In this document: positions 30,862 through 39,672 of the stretch, piece by piece | Layout of the letters: each line of letters begins with the position of its first letter | Numbering within the stretch: the stretch's first letter is position 1 | Assembly (NCBI GenBank): GCA_903848465.1 | Contig: CAINGK010000070.1 | Coordinates: 50,195-114,194, forward strand | DNA from: an uncultured Verrucomicrobiota bacterium | GTDB lineage: Bacteria; Verrucomicrobiota; Verrucomicrobiia; Verrucomicrobiales; Verrucomicrobiaceae | Reading direction: 5' to 3' | Length of the DNA: 64,000 bases | The notes under the pieces: generated by a model | Seen by the model: only the letters and a program-made list of their open reading frames with translations | The model's database searches: none | What the model was told of the DNA's origin: nothing | Made by a program: the position numbers and the translations under genes

Positions 30862-32043
30862 CTATGGTTTCACTAGGTAGCTAGAGATGCCTCCAGCTCC
30901 GACTTGCTCCGCTGCAGCCAGCTCCAGGCAGAGCACTTCGGGCGGGGCCTTGAAACCGGGTGGTGGCATGCCCGGCAGAACGATGCGGAGGTTTCTCAGG
31001 CCCTTCACCTGTAGTTCATGGATTTTCTTGTGCAGAGTCTCTGCAGTCAACGGCAGGTGGGCAGGAAAGACCCAAAGGGCGGAGTAGCCGTCGTGCTCAT
31101 GGTGAATGAGCGCCGTGTGACTGAGAAACTCTGCCACAGGGCCAGCCCAATGGTTCCAGCGCAGGAGCATGACGTGATTCCCTGAGAGGTGACCGTCGTG
31201 CTCGCAGAGGCCGTCCAGCCATTTGCGCTTGTAGCGCAGCACGCCGTCATGCAGAGAGGGCTTGCTACCGCCAAGGAGGATGCGCGTACAGCCCAGAGCG
31301 CGTGCGTGCTGGGAAGCATGGGCATAGAGAGCTACCAGCGCGCCCTGGCGACGCAGCTCTTCCCGCCCTTCATGGAGTCCGGTGACCACGGGCACGTAGT
31401 AGCTGCCCTCCCGGACCACTAGGTCTGCGGCCTCGCGCACGCCCTTGCGGGTCTCCCATTGGAGGGCACCGAGCCGGAAGACCAGCCGCAGCATCCAGCG
31501 TGGGGCCATGGGGGCTGCCACTTGGTGCCGACTCTGCAAATAGGGCTGGTAAAACTGGTCGTAAAAGACATCAAAGTCTGCCGCCTCCTTTGAGAGGCTA
31601 CTCTCAAAGCCTTGCTTTCTAACACGGCGAAAATCCGACTCGGTGCGCGAGTGCTGCTGCTCAAAGGCTCCCGCATTCTGCGGCACATGCATCCATGCGG
31701 AAACCCACTGCGGCACCCTCAGGTAGTCCCGCCGCAAAAACACCTGCGCTGAAAGGCGGTCTATCCCGATGACCACGAGGTCAACGCGCGACTGCCACTC
31801 GTCCACCTGCTTTTGCAGACGCCACACGGGCACATAGAGCGTCTGCTCCACCACTGGCTCTGCCGCAAAGAAGCGCCCGGTCACATACACCGTCCAGTCC
31901 GCGCCACCTGCGGCGAGCAGCCGCACCTCCCTGCCGGACTCCCGTGCGGGACCGCAAAGCAGCCGCACCGGCACACGCCAGCCCATGAAGGGCAGCACCA
32001 GCCGCATCCACCCGCTCAGCAGTCTTTTCAAAACAACGATCAT
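30862..32043 (-). CDS. GNAT/FemAB-like acyltransferase paralogue 2
   Basis: A 393-residue protein closely related in layout to the gene that precedes it in the transcript. Shared landmarks are a short N-terminal hydrophobic segment (MRLVLPFMGWRVPVRLL), then FYDQFYQPYLQSRHQ, LYAHASQHARALGCTRILLGGSKPSLHDGVLRYKRKW and a C-terminal LRNLRIVLPG. The HARALGC...LGGS...LHDGVLRYKRKW segment looks like an acyl-CoA-dependent N-acyltransferase core (GNAT/FemAB superfamily), but the family is not one I can name. Its start overlaps the stop of the upstream paralogue by four bases (ATGA), so the two are translationally coupled. Confidence 0.6.
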   Translation of the reverse strand: MIVVLKRLLSGWMRLVLPFMGWRVPVRLLCGPARESGREVRLLAAGGADWTVYVTGRFFAAEPVVEQTLYVPVWRLQKQVDEWQSRVDLVVIGIDRLSAQVFLRRDYLRVPQWVSAWMHVPQNAGAFEQQHSRTESDFRRVRKQGFESSLSKEAADFDVFYDQFYQPYLQSRHQVAAPMAPRWMLRLVFRLGALQWETRKGVREAADLVVREGSYYVPVVTGLHEGREELRRQGALVALYAHASQHARALGCTRILLGGSKPSLHDGVLRYKRKWLDGLCEHDGHLSGNHVMLLRWNHWAGPVAEFLSHTALIHHEHDGYSALWVFPAHLPLTAETLHKKIHELQVKGLRNLRIVLPGMPPPGFKAPPEVLCLELAAAEQVGAGGISSYLVKP

Positions 32044-33212
32044 GCTTCGTGGATGTAGGCCGCTAGCAAATCAGGCCCGCCGTGCTCCACCGCCGACATG
32101 GGGATGAGGCATACTTCATCAGGGCACACATAGCCCACTGGCACTCCGCCGGGCAGCAGGATGCGGAAACGGTGCAGGCCACGCGCCTTGAGCAGGCCGT
32201 ACTGCTGCTGGAGATTTTCCACCGTGAGCGGCAGTTCCACGGGAAAGGCCCACAGCGCAGAGTAGCCTGAATGGTCATGATGAATGACCGAGGTATGACT
32301 CAAAAACTCCGCCACGGGGCCCGCCAGCCGCTGCCAGCTCAGCTGCGTGACGAGATTGCCGCTGACTAATCCTTCATGGTGGGATAATCCCGTGGTCCAT
32401 TTGGATTTGTAACGAAACACGCCGTCATGCAGGCTCGGCAGGCTACCGCCCATGTGCAGTTCCGTGCAGCCCAGCCTATGCGCCTCCATGATCGCGCAGA
32501 CATACAGCGAACTCAGCGCGCCCTCCTTCTTCAGTTCCTGGCGACCGTCGCGCAAACCATTCACAAGGCTATGAAACCGCCTGCCTTCTACCTGGACAAT
32601 GCACCCGGCCAGTTTCTCACCGCCAAGGCAAAGCCATTGGATCTGCATTCCCTGCTTGAACAACACCCGCAGCCGCCAGCGGGGTACGATCTCTGCTCTG
32701 TCCTGGTGCCGCGCCTGAATATACGGTTGGTAAAACCGTTCGTAAAAGAGATCAAAGTCGGCCTCGTCTCGACTGAAGTGGCTTTCAAAATGCTTGATGC
32801 GCATGCGGCGGATGTCCGCCCGCGCCCTCTCATTTGTGCGGTAGAAAGACTGCCAGTCCTGAGGCACCTGCATCCAACTGTCCACCCAAAGAGGCACCGA
32901 AACGTGGGGTCCGCTCAAAAACAGCCGGGCCAAAATTCGATCGATCTGCACGGCCACGAGGTCCGCCTCGGCGCGCCACTCATCCAGCAACCGCTGTAGT
33001 CGCCAAACGGGCACCCGCGTGCGGCGCTCCGCCACGGGTTCCTGCGCAAAAAAGTGCGCCAGGATGAAGTCAGGCTTTGCGCCTGCGCTGAGCAGCACCA
33101 CCTCCCGGCCTGAACCCCGAGCAGGCCCGCGCAGCAGCACCACTGGCACACGCCAGCCGAGGAACGGCAGGACGAAGCGCATGCACCAACACAGCCAGTT
33201 TTGCAGCTTCAT
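32040..33212 (-). CDS. GNAT/FemAB-like acyltransferase paralogue 1
   Basis: A 390-residue paralogue of the next gene in the transcript. Corresponding parts are MRFVLPFLGWRVPVVLLRGP, FYERFYQPYIQARHQ, YVCAIMEAHRLGCTELHMGGSLPSLHDGVFRYKSKW and a FLSHTSVIHHDHSGYSALWAFP stretch also found in the partner. The two proteins clearly arose by duplication. The fold is probably acyltransferase-like; substrate unknown. A 16-base gap separates it from the upstream alcohol dehydrogenase gene, so all three may be one operon. Confidence 0.6.
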   Translation of the reverse strand: MKLQNWLCWCMRFVLPFLGWRVPVVLLRGPARGSGREVVLLSAGAKPDFILAHFFAQEPVAERRTRVPVWRLQRLLDEWRAEADLVAVQIDRILARLFLSGPHVSVPLWVDSWMQVPQDWQSFYRTNERARADIRRMRIKHFESHFSRDEADFDLFYERFYQPYIQARHQDRAEIVPRWRLRVLFKQGMQIQWLCLGGEKLAGCIVQVEGRRFHSLVNGLRDGRQELKKEGALSSLYVCAIMEAHRLGCTELHMGGSLPSLHDGVFRYKSKWTTGLSHHEGLVSGNLVTQLSWQRLAGPVAEFLSHTSVIHHDHSGYSALWAFPVELPLTVENLQQQYGLLKARGLHRFRILLPGGVPVGYVCPDEVCLIPMSAVEHGGPDLLAAYIHEA

Positions 33213-33228
33213 CTATAAAAGTCCGGTC

Positions 33229-34272
33229 CTATGCGTACTCCAGCAAAGCCTTGATCACCTTGCGCTCCGCCACGGCTTTGAAGGCAGCAGCGATTTCCCC
33301 CACTGGGAAGCGGTGCGTGATGAAATCGGCGGAGGTGAGTGTGCCCTCTCGAATCCACTGGCAGATGGCGGTCTGGGACTCCTTCTCATAACGGCGCGTG
33401 GGCCACTGATGCACGAAGAGGTTGAAGTTGAAGTCGGCTTTTGATTTGTCGATGTGCAACACGCCATGCGTGAGCACGCCGTAGATGCAGTGCGAGCCAC
33501 CACGGCGCAGCAGCGGCAGGCCCTGCTGCACGATGGCGGGATGGCCCACGGCGTCGATGACGGCATCGAGCTTTTTGCCACGAATTTTCGCGAGTTCACC
33601 GATGGCGATGTCTCCGGGGGCAAAGGCCGCATCCGCGCCAAAGGCCAGCGCCTTGGCCTGCTTGTCCGCATGGCGGTCCACGATGCCGATCCAACCGAGG
33701 CCAAAGAGGCGGCCGAGCTTCACAAAGCTGAGTCCCACAGGGCCTGCGCCGTAGATGAGCACATCGTCTCCGGGCTGGAGGTGGAAGTCGCGAAAGGCAC
33801 CGAGCACCTCGCGCCAAGTGCAAAGCAGCACCGCCTGCTCCGGCGGGATGTCGGCATCCACGCGAGTCTGAATCTCGAAAACCTCGACCCAGCCATGCGC
33901 CTCGTCGGCCACGCCGTCCGCCACCATCGCGTCATGGTCATTCGCCAGCGTGAACTCTCCAAAGCCGCCCCAACCGGAATCGACACCTTCCTGCTGTAGA
34001 TCGAAAACGAGTCCGCCAACGGCGCGGTCGCCCACGTTGAAATTCTTCACCTTCTCTCCCACCGCGACCACGATGCCGACGCTCTCATGACCGAGAGCAA
34101 AGGGAAACTTGTCCTCCATGCCCGGAAAGGTGCCGCCGAGCAGCTCGGAATCCGTGCGGTTGCACAGGCAGGCGCATTCCGTGCGCACCAGCGCCTGGTA
34201 CGGCCCCGGCTGCGGCTGCGGCGTGTCAAGGATGGCGAGTTCTCCAGGAGCGATGGCGATGACGGACTTCAT
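33229..34272 (-). CDS. Zinc-type alcohol dehydrogenase (MDR family)
   Basis: A 347-residue medium-chain dehydrogenase. The catalytic domain has CACLCNRTDSELLGG and FALGHESVGIVV, and the nucleotide-binding domain has VLIYGAGPVGLSFVKLGRLFG and AVIDAVGHPAIVQQGL. The start at 34272 is set by MKSVIAIAPGELAILDTPQP, the usual MDR N-terminus. The reading frame stays open upstream to 35481, which is only the antisense of the hydroxylase gene. It lies directly upstream of the acyltransferase pair. Substrate unknown. Confidence 0.85.
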   Translation of the reverse strand: MKSVIAIAPGELAILDTPQPQPGPYQALVRTECACLCNRTDSELLGGTFPGMEDKFPFALGHESVGIVVAVGEKVKNFNVGDRAVGGLVFDLQQEGVDSGWGGFGEFTLANDHDAMVADGVADEAHGWVEVFEIQTRVDADIPPEQAVLLCTWREVLGAFRDFHLQPGDDVLIYGAGPVGLSFVKLGRLFGLGWIGIVDRHADKQAKALAFGADAAFAPGDIAIGELAKIRGKKLDAVIDAVGHPAIVQQGLPLLRRGGSHCIYGVLTHGVLHIDKSKADFNFNLFVHQWPTRRYEKESQTAICQWIREGTLTSADFITHRFPVGEIAAAFKAVAERKVIKALLEYA

Positions 34273-34461
34273 GAGCCGTGCATCGAACACGCGGCGCGTG
34301 CGAGTGCAAGTGAGGATCGCGGAAGTCGTGCCGAGCGACGGAGTGGACAAAACATGCCGCGCCATTAGAAACAAAGCGCCTCCGCACCGCAATCCCCGCG
34401 CAGCATCTCCCCACATCCGCACTGGAAACTTGCTCGTTTCTTGCTTTGTAAAAAACCGCCC

Positions 34462-35361
34462 ATGCTCCGCACGCTTTTCGAATACCTCCTCTGGCCCCTG
34501 ATCCTCATCGCCGCACTGATCCCCACCGGGATCGGCATCGCCAGCGGTCACGGTCCACTGGCCTTCAACATCACCTACTTCAGCCTCGCGGCGCTGCTCT
34601 ATGTGCTGGAGCGCGTCTATCCGTTTGAGGAAAGCTGGCTGCACTCCGACGGGCAGGAAATCCCTGACCTCGCGCACACCGCCTTCACCAAATCCTTCGT
34701 CCAGTTGCTCATCATTTCCGCCACTTGGCTCGGCCTCGCCGCTGTCGTCGGCGGAGATCTGGGCACAGGTTACTGGCCCAATCACTGGCCCATGTTCTGC
34801 CAGGTCGTGCTCGGCCTCGTCATCGCCGAATTCGGCCTCTACTGGGCGCACCGCATCGCCCATGAGTGGATGCCGCTGTGGTGGTTCCACGCCGTGCATC
34901 ACAGCTCCAAAAAGCTGTGGTTCTTCAACACCGGCCGCTTCCACATCATCGACACCCTCAAGAGCGCGATCTTCTCCGCCCCGCTCCTCGCCCTGGCCGG
35001 CGCGCCCCAGAGCGTCGTGCTCTGGTTCGGGGCCATCACGGCCTACATCGGCTTCCTCACCCATGCCAACATCCGCATGCGCTTCGGCTGGCTGAATTAC
35101 ATCTTCAATACCCCTGCCCTGCACCGCTGGCACCACTCCAAGGACCTGAGGGAGGGAAACAAAAACTACGGCGAAAACCTCATGCTCTGGGACATCCTCT
35201 TCGGCACCTACTACGACGACGCGAATCGCCGCCCGCCCGCCGATATCGGCATCAGTTCCGCCATGCCCAAAACCTTCTGGGGGCAGGTCATCGAGCCCTT
35301 CCGCTGGCACAAATTTCAATCCTCTGCCAAGGCTGGCACTCACAAACACGAGTTGCTGTAA
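34462..35361 (+). CDS. Sterol desaturase/fatty acid hydroxylase family protein
   Basis: A 299-residue integral membrane di-iron enzyme. Several hydrophobic helices surround the conserved histidine clusters HRIAH, HAVHHSSKKLWFFN and HRWHHSKD, which bind the iron pair, and the C-terminal LMLWDILFGTYYDD is typical. Members hydroxylate or desaturate lipids such as sterols, hopanoids, fatty acids or ether lipids. The start at 34462 (ATG) follows seven in-frame codons that include a TTG; I regard ATG as real. It is the last core gene before the tRNA that marks the island edge. Confidence 0.88.
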   Translation: MLRTLFEYLLWPLILIAALIPTGIGIASGHGPLAFNITYFSLAALLYVLERVYPFEESWLHSDGQEIPDLAHTAFTKSFVQLLIISATWLGLAAVVGGDLGTGYWPNHWPMFCQVVLGLVIAEFGLYWAHRIAHEWMPLWWFHAVHHSSKKLWFFNTGRFHIIDTLKSAIFSAPLLALAGAPQSVVLWFGAITAYIGFLTHANIRMRFGWLNYIFNTPALHRWHHSKDLREGNKNYGENLMLWDILFGTYYDDANRRPPADIGISSAMPKTFWGQVIEPFRWHKFQSSAKAGTHKHELL

Positions 35362-35436
35362 AAAAGGACAGCATATCGCCCTGAAAACGACTTGCTGCCC
35401 TCCGGTGCCCATGCGAAGCATCGCCCCCGTAACAAC

Positions 35437-35511
35437 GCGCCCGTAGTTCAACGGATAGAATGGTGGTCTCCGAAGCCGCATATCCAGGTTCGATTCCTGG
35501 CGGGCGCACCA
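35437..35511 (+). tRNA. tRNA-Arg(CCG), with encoded CCA
   Basis: The acceptor arms GCGCCCG and CGGGCGC pair perfectly. The anticodon loop CTCCGAA gives anticodon CCG. The T arm is CCAGG-TTCGATT-CCTGG, and CCA is encoded at the 3' end. Gene content changes from core to accessory directly after its 3' end, a common integration site. I found no copy of its 3' end elsewhere in the window. Confidence 0.93.
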
Positions 35512-35550
35512 GCCGAAAATCGGCTGGAACCCTTGTAAATCAAGGGATGC

Positions 35551-35570
35551 AGCTTCAAAAAGCTCTTTTT
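35551..35570 (+). terminator. Possible weak terminator after tRNA-Arg
   Basis: A five-base stem AGCTT/AAGCT around CAAA is followed by CTTTTT. The stem is short, so this is only a candidate. The flanking 35512-35656 has no gene; it contains two small hairpins (AGCCGA-AAA-TCGGCT and CCCTTG-TAAAT-CAAGGG). Confidence 0.4.
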
Positions 35571-35656
35571 ATCAAGTTGTTCGTTTGAGCACCTGAATGC
35601 GCCAAAATGCACCGAAATGAGGCAAAAAACCGTTACAAGGTCGTTACAGCTTTAGG

Positions 35657-36553
35657 CTATGAACGCGGTTTGGATTCCACGGCCTTGCGACGGCGGGCGC
35701 GTTCTTTGCCGGGTAGTTGGCCTTTTGCCATCAGTTCCACGGCTCCGGCGGCGGTGAGAATGGTTTCCATGCTGTATGGCGGCAGCGTCACGCCGGGCGT
35801 GAGGTAGATCGAGAGGTACTTCTGGGAGGCGGTATTCAGCCGAAAGCGTGAGGCGACAAGATAGGCCACGGCTTCGGCCTCCAGTTCGCGTGAGGCAAGG
35901 GAGAGGTCGTCCCGCTTTTCCCAGAAGTCGCTCTCCGTCCTGCCCAAGTGGCCGCAGAACAGATGGGCAAGCTCATGGGCGAGGGTGGCAAAGCGTGCCG
36001 CGCTGTCGTGTGCAGCGTTCAGGCGCAGCAGGTATCTGGAAGATTCCACGCCAATGAGGCGGACATCCCCGGCGAGATTGTTGCCGAGCGGTTCCTCCTT
36101 CACCACGATGCCCAAGCCGCCACAGCCTCGGAGCACTCGTTCCCATGTCTTCGCCTCAATGAACCCTTCCACCGCAAAGGGGTCTTCGATCTCGCGCTCA
36201 ATTTCTGGCGGCAGTGGAGCACCTTCGGTGTCGGATACTTCAAAAACGAACATCACCGGATGCATCGGCGCGAGGATCACCAACGGGCGTGCGCCGGGCT
36301 TGATCTTGCGTCCAATGGCCGCCCATTGCTGCGGCCTTGCCACATACTTGAGGTTCGGATTCTGGATGTGGAGCAGCATGCAGTTGAAGGGCGAATACTT
36401 CGGCAGCCTGCGGGTGAACTTCATGAGTTCCACAAACCGCTCTGGCGTGTGGTAGGCCAGGGCGCTGCGGATGAGTTCGTCAATCGCGGAATACGCCTCC
36501 GCTCGCGCTGTATCGTCAGGATTGAGCAAGGAGCGGTCGGGGCGCGGTTTCAT
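35657..36553 (-). CDS. ImmA/IrrE-like zinc metallopeptidase
   Basis: A 298-residue protein with a zinc-peptidase signature LAHELAHLFCGHLG (HExxH) followed by SRELEAEAVAYLVASRF, which supplies the third ligand. The N-terminal 150 residues include RRLPKYSPFNCMLLHIQNP and VARPQQWAAIGRKIKPGARPLVILAP, resembling the ArdC-type N-terminal region often fused to such peptidases in mobile elements. These peptidases frequently cleave a phage or ICE repressor; the XRE gene upstream on the same strand is a candidate partner. Start ATG 36553 chosen; two more ATG codons exist at 36583 and 36589. It begins the island after tRNA-Arg. Confidence 0.75.
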   Translation of the reverse strand: MKPRPDRSLLNPDDTARAEAYSAIDELIRSALAYHTPERFVELMKFTRRLPKYSPFNCMLLHIQNPNLKYVARPQQWAAIGRKIKPGARPLVILAPMHPVMFVFEVSDTEGAPLPPEIEREIEDPFAVEGFIEAKTWERVLRGCGGLGIVVKEEPLGNNLAGDVRLIGVESSRYLLRLNAAHDSAARFATLAHELAHLFCGHLGRTESDFWEKRDDLSLASRELEAEAVAYLVASRFRLNTASQKYLSIYLTPGVTLPPYSMETILTAAGAVELMAKGQLPGKERARRRKAVESKPRS

Positions 36554-36762
36554 AGGCAGGCAGTGGCAGACGCACCACGTCATATACATCTATCCCTTCG
36601 ATTTCGTCTATTCGGTTCAGATTCGGCCCTCTCATGTTTGAGACAACTCAAGCCCCCCTTGATTCAAAGCAGCGAAATGAGCCTTTTTGCCGGTTTTCAA
36701 AGAAAATATGCGAGCATTGCACGCATGCGCTGGGCTGAATGAAGCGGGTGACCGGCCCGTAG

Positions 36763-37020
36763 TCACTTTGCAGAGACAGTCCGCTTTTTGAGAGCCTGCT
36801 CCAGATAGTCTGCCAAGTTGACCCCAAGTCCTTCTGCAATTTTGAGAAGCACCCACAGCGTAGGCCGCGACTCGTCGTTTTCGATATGAGTGATGGTTGT
36901 CCGGCTCACTTTGATGGAGGCGGCAAGCGCGGTGGCTGAAATTTGCTGCCGCAAACGCTCATCCCTGAGCAGCAGCACAAGCCGCCTCTCGGTTGGGTCT
37001 AACTGGGAGCTTTGAGACAC
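36763..37020 (-). CDS. XRE family HTH transcriptional regulator
   Basis: An 85-residue DNA-binding protein made almost only of a helix-turn-helix: LRQQISATALAASIKVSRTTITHIENDESRPTL, then LLKIAEGLGVNLADYLEQAL. This is the classic Cro/C1-type domain, with the recognition helix SRTTITHIE. It is encoded divergently from the membrane protein at 37084 and so could control both, and lies upstream of the metallopeptidase on the same strand, a familiar repressor/peptidase arrangement. Confidence 0.88.
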   Translation of the reverse strand: MSQSSQLDPTERRLVLLLRDERLRQQISATALAASIKVSRTTITHIENDESRPTLWVLLKIAEGLGVNLADYLEQALKKRTVSAK

Positions 37021-37083
37021 CCCTGAAAATTCAGATTGCTACCGGCTTTGCACGGGCATTAAAATGCCCGTAGGATCATCCTT

Positions 37084-38181
37084 ATGAAATTGGAGCCATA
37101 CGAAGTAAAAGTTCCCGAAGGCAGAGAGTCAGAAGGATACGTCTATTTGAGGCACAACACCCAGTACACGCTTTTGCTCACGAATCGGGCCTGCGCCCGC
37201 TGTGATGCCGAGGTGTGGATTGACGGACGTGTGGTTGGCGCGTGGAGGGTACCCGCTCTGGAGACCGTCGTAGTTGAGCGCCCCGCCCATGATACGGGTC
37301 GGTTCACGTTCTACGAGGTCGGTTCGCTTGAGGCCAGCAAAGCGGGCATTTCAGAGTCTGACCAACTTGGCCTGCTGACCGTGGTCTTTAAGCCTGAAAA
37401 ATTGATTTTTAGTTCTCTTCAGGATGGGGTGCTTGGTCAGCCCCCTGGCCCAAGCAGCGGACACTCGGGGGGAACCGGGTTGAGTGGCCAGAGTGACCAA
37501 AATTTTAGCGAAGCGGCCCCAATTGAGTATGATCTGTCTAAAACTGTCACGATTCATTTGCGCCTCGTTGGTGATCCTGATGCACCACGCCCGATGTTTC
37601 AGCGTGAAACCGCAGTGCCGCCGCCAGTTGGGCCTAGGAGTAGGGATAGGCAGATAGATCAACGGCAGGAAAGCCATGCCATTTCGACTGAGAAAGGAGG
37701 CGGAGATTTCACTCATTTGCCTGCCGCTGAAGATAGAGGCAAGCCTAGACAGCAAGCTCTCGCGCCAAAACATTCGTTGCCACCGATGCCGCACCGGGCA
37801 CTGCCACAAGCCCCAAGGACGCGCAGCGGCACGAACGAGAGGCCTATGCAGGAGACGAAGCGCCGCATCCAGCATGAGGTTCGCCATGAGGTCAACGCGG
37901 AGCGTAGAGCCAAAAATCGTCCACAGTCAGATCGGTTGAAGCGCTGGCAATATTTGGTAATTCTGTTGATCTTGATTCTGGGAATGTCGTTCGTGTCTGC
38001 AAGCTTGGGTTATAATCAGACACCAGGACCGTTTGTCACGATCTTGGGCATGGTGCAAATTCCATTGTTATGGATGCGCCTCACCGATGCAGGATTAAAG
38101 GGCTGGATAGCCTTGCTCGGTCTCATTTATCAACCGAATCTTAAAGAGGGCTGGATATGCTTCCGGCGTGTAAAAGATTGA
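37084..38181 (+). CDS. Unknown protein with C-terminal membrane region
   Basis: A 365-residue protein I do not recognise. The first ~110 residues look like a compact beta domain (YVYLRHNTQYTLLLTNRACARCDAEVWIDGRVVGAW and FTFYEVGSLEASKAGI), with a pattern reminiscent of virus- or surface-associated beta sandwiches. The middle (about 120-280) is Pro/Gln/Arg-rich and probably disordered. The C-terminus has one clear membrane helix (YLVILLILILGMSFVSASLG) and a second hydrophobic stretch with MRLTDAGLKGWIALLGLIY, resembling DUF805. It is divergent from the XRE repressor, which may control it. Confidence 0.6.
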   Translation: MKLEPYEVKVPEGRESEGYVYLRHNTQYTLLLTNRACARCDAEVWIDGRVVGAWRVPALETVVVERPAHDTGRFTFYEVGSLEASKAGISESDQLGLLTVVFKPEKLIFSSLQDGVLGQPPGPSSGHSGGTGLSGQSDQNFSEAAPIEYDLSKTVTIHLRLVGDPDAPRPMFQRETAVPPPVGPRSRDRQIDQRQESHAISTEKGGGDFTHLPAAEDRGKPRQQALAPKHSLPPMPHRALPQAPRTRSGTNERPMQETKRRIQHEVRHEVNAERRAKNRPQSDRLKRWQYLVILLILILGMSFVSASLGYNQTPGPFVTILGMVQIPLLWMRLTDAGLKGWIALLGLIYQPNLKEGWICFRRVKD

Positions 38182-38323
38182 GGTTCTCTTCTCAATGCTT
38201 TGAAAAAATGAGCGAACAGGGAACACTTCGGCTCAGCCTGCATTCCTAATCCGAGATGTTTATTCTTCGAGATCAAAAGACACCCATGGCTTTTCATGCC
38301 GTTGGAAGGGGTGAAAAGACAGT

Positions 38324-39373
38324 TCACTCGGAAGAGTAGAGTGCGGCTGTTCTAAGAGCAACATCTTGGACTTGCTCTGCCAGTTCTGGAGGAGACAACA
38401 CTTTGCAATATGGTCCCCATTTCATGATCCAAGGAACGAGTTCTTCAAAACGGTGACACTCGAATTTCAGCCTGACCACTCCAGGGTTAGCCGATTGAGA
38501 AATACATCTCATGGCCTGCGGTCTATACCCAGACTCCTGAACGAGCCTTGCTGCGTAGCCGGTCATCCTCAGCTCCACCTTAATTGGCTCCCCGTCTCCA
38601 TGCCAGATGCCAAAGATGCTTGTGCGCTTCTCCCAAAAGTCTGCATTTTTCATTTTCTCCGGGCGCTCAAATGATTCGCTAAAGAGCTTTGCTTCCTCCA
38701 TACGTGATACGGCGAAAGTTCTAAGCTGTGCCGCTTGTCGGCAAAAAGCTATACAATACCAGCGTCCCTCGCTTTCAAGAAGATGATACGGTTCTATGAC
38801 ACGCTCATTCGTGTCGAAATCGCTATTTCCCATGTAGCCAATTTCTACAGGATGTCGTTGAATCACCGCTTTGACTAGAGTTCGGAAAACGGGCACAAGC
38901 CTCTGAGACATTGCCATCGAAGTCGTTGAAATACATGCGCTTAGATCGCTGATTCCAAGCCCCTGGCGTTCAAGGACATCGCCGACTTGAGCAAGGAGCA
39001 GATCCACCCCGCTGGCTGGGTCGAGCTTCGCAACACTACTAATCAGCGCTCTCGTTAATGCCAGACTAGGAAGCAGTTCATCTCTCTCAACTAGGAGATC
39101 GCGCATCAATTCCTCGCCACCTCGACATGTGTAGCCGCTGGTTTTGGAAAATTGGATGTCATAGCCGTGCCGCTTCAAAAAATTAATGTCTCGTTGAACC
39201 GTGCGCACACTGGCTTGGCGGTATCCCTTACGGTTAAGCCGTTTGACCACTTCTTTTCGCGAAGTGGCTGCGCCTTTGGTCTGCAACAACCCGACGAGAG
39301 CACTAATTCGCTCGATCATTGGCTTTGATGCGCCTAGGTGGGTCTTGAAGGCTTTGCCGGGTGAAGCAGGCAT
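38324..39373 (-). CDS. WYL domain transcriptional regulator
   Basis: A 349-residue regulator. The N-terminal winged HTH is visible as ERISALVGLLQTKGAATSRKEVVKRLNRKGY and TVQRDINFLKRHGYDI; the C-terminal WYL domain has HPVEIGYMGNSDFDTNERVIEPYHLLESEGRWYCIAFCRQ, with the WYxxAFCR core, and a WCX-like tail. WYL regulators often control defence islands (for example BREX and CBASS), where they usually repress. I prefer ATG 39373; a GTG at 39424 would place the palindrome at 39403-39419 inside the gene. The start puts that palindrome 30 bases upstream, as expected for autoregulation. Confidence 0.85.
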   Translation of the reverse strand: MPASPGKAFKTHLGASKPMIERISALVGLLQTKGAATSRKEVVKRLNRKGYRQASVRTVQRDINFLKRHGYDIQFSKTSGYTCRGGEELMRDLLVERDELLPSLALTRALISSVAKLDPASGVDLLLAQVGDVLERQGLGISDLSACISTTSMAMSQRLVPVFRTLVKAVIQRHPVEIGYMGNSDFDTNERVIEPYHLLESEGRWYCIAFCRQAAQLRTFAVSRMEEAKLFSESFERPEKMKNADFWEKRTSIFGIWHGDGEPIKVELRMTGYAARLVQESGYRPQAMRCISQSANPGVVRLKFECHRFEELVPWIMKWGPYCKVLSPPELAEQVQDVALRTAALYSSE

Positions 39374-39402
39374 GGTGGAGGTTTTCTTGAGGTTTCTCTT
39401 GG

Positions 39403-39419
39403 GTGCCAGGATCTGGCAC
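39403..39419. promoter_or_regulatory. Palindrome site A upstream of the WYL gene
   Basis: GTGCCAGGATCTGGCAC: six-base arms GTGCCA/TGGCAC around five bases. It is 30 bases upstream of the WYL start on the minus strand and also faces the divergent nuclease genes. It is nearly identical to sites at 43211 and 44765. Confidence 0.7.
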
Positions 39420-39607
39420 TTCACCGCCTCTATCCTTGGGGCATGATCGAAGCAAACAAAACCAGTGATTGTGTCGTTTTCTCCAAAACCAAGGAGTCGA
39501 TTGGAGGGTTCTCGAACATGGGGAAACGTTTATTCCGGTTCCTCATGGATAAACATCTTCCACCTTCCTCCACCCTGGGTCTCGCGGCCTAGGAGTGAGG
39601 AACCACC

Positions 39608-39638
39608 CTGCCGAGTGTCAGGATATGGCACTCGGCAG
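39608..39638. promoter_or_regulatory. Palindrome site B upstream of the nuclease genes
   Basis: Ten-base arms CTGCCGAGTG/CACTCGGCAG with 11 bases between; the core is GTGTCAGGATATGGCAC, a relative of the other three sites with longer arms. It is 35 bases upstream of the small membrane gene that precedes the DUF2779 nuclease. Confidence 0.6.
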
Positions 39639-39672
39639 AGATTAAGGATTGAACCAATCCATTCTTACCCCA

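Noticed and set aside
34273..35481. Long upstream extension of the alcohol dehydrogenase frame
   Set aside because: The extra 400 codons are antisense to the sterol desaturase gene. The MDR fold begins at 34272.
39608..39638. Palindrome B as an intrinsic terminator
   Set aside because: The arms are strong, but no T run follows on either strand, and the core matches the other three operator-like sites.
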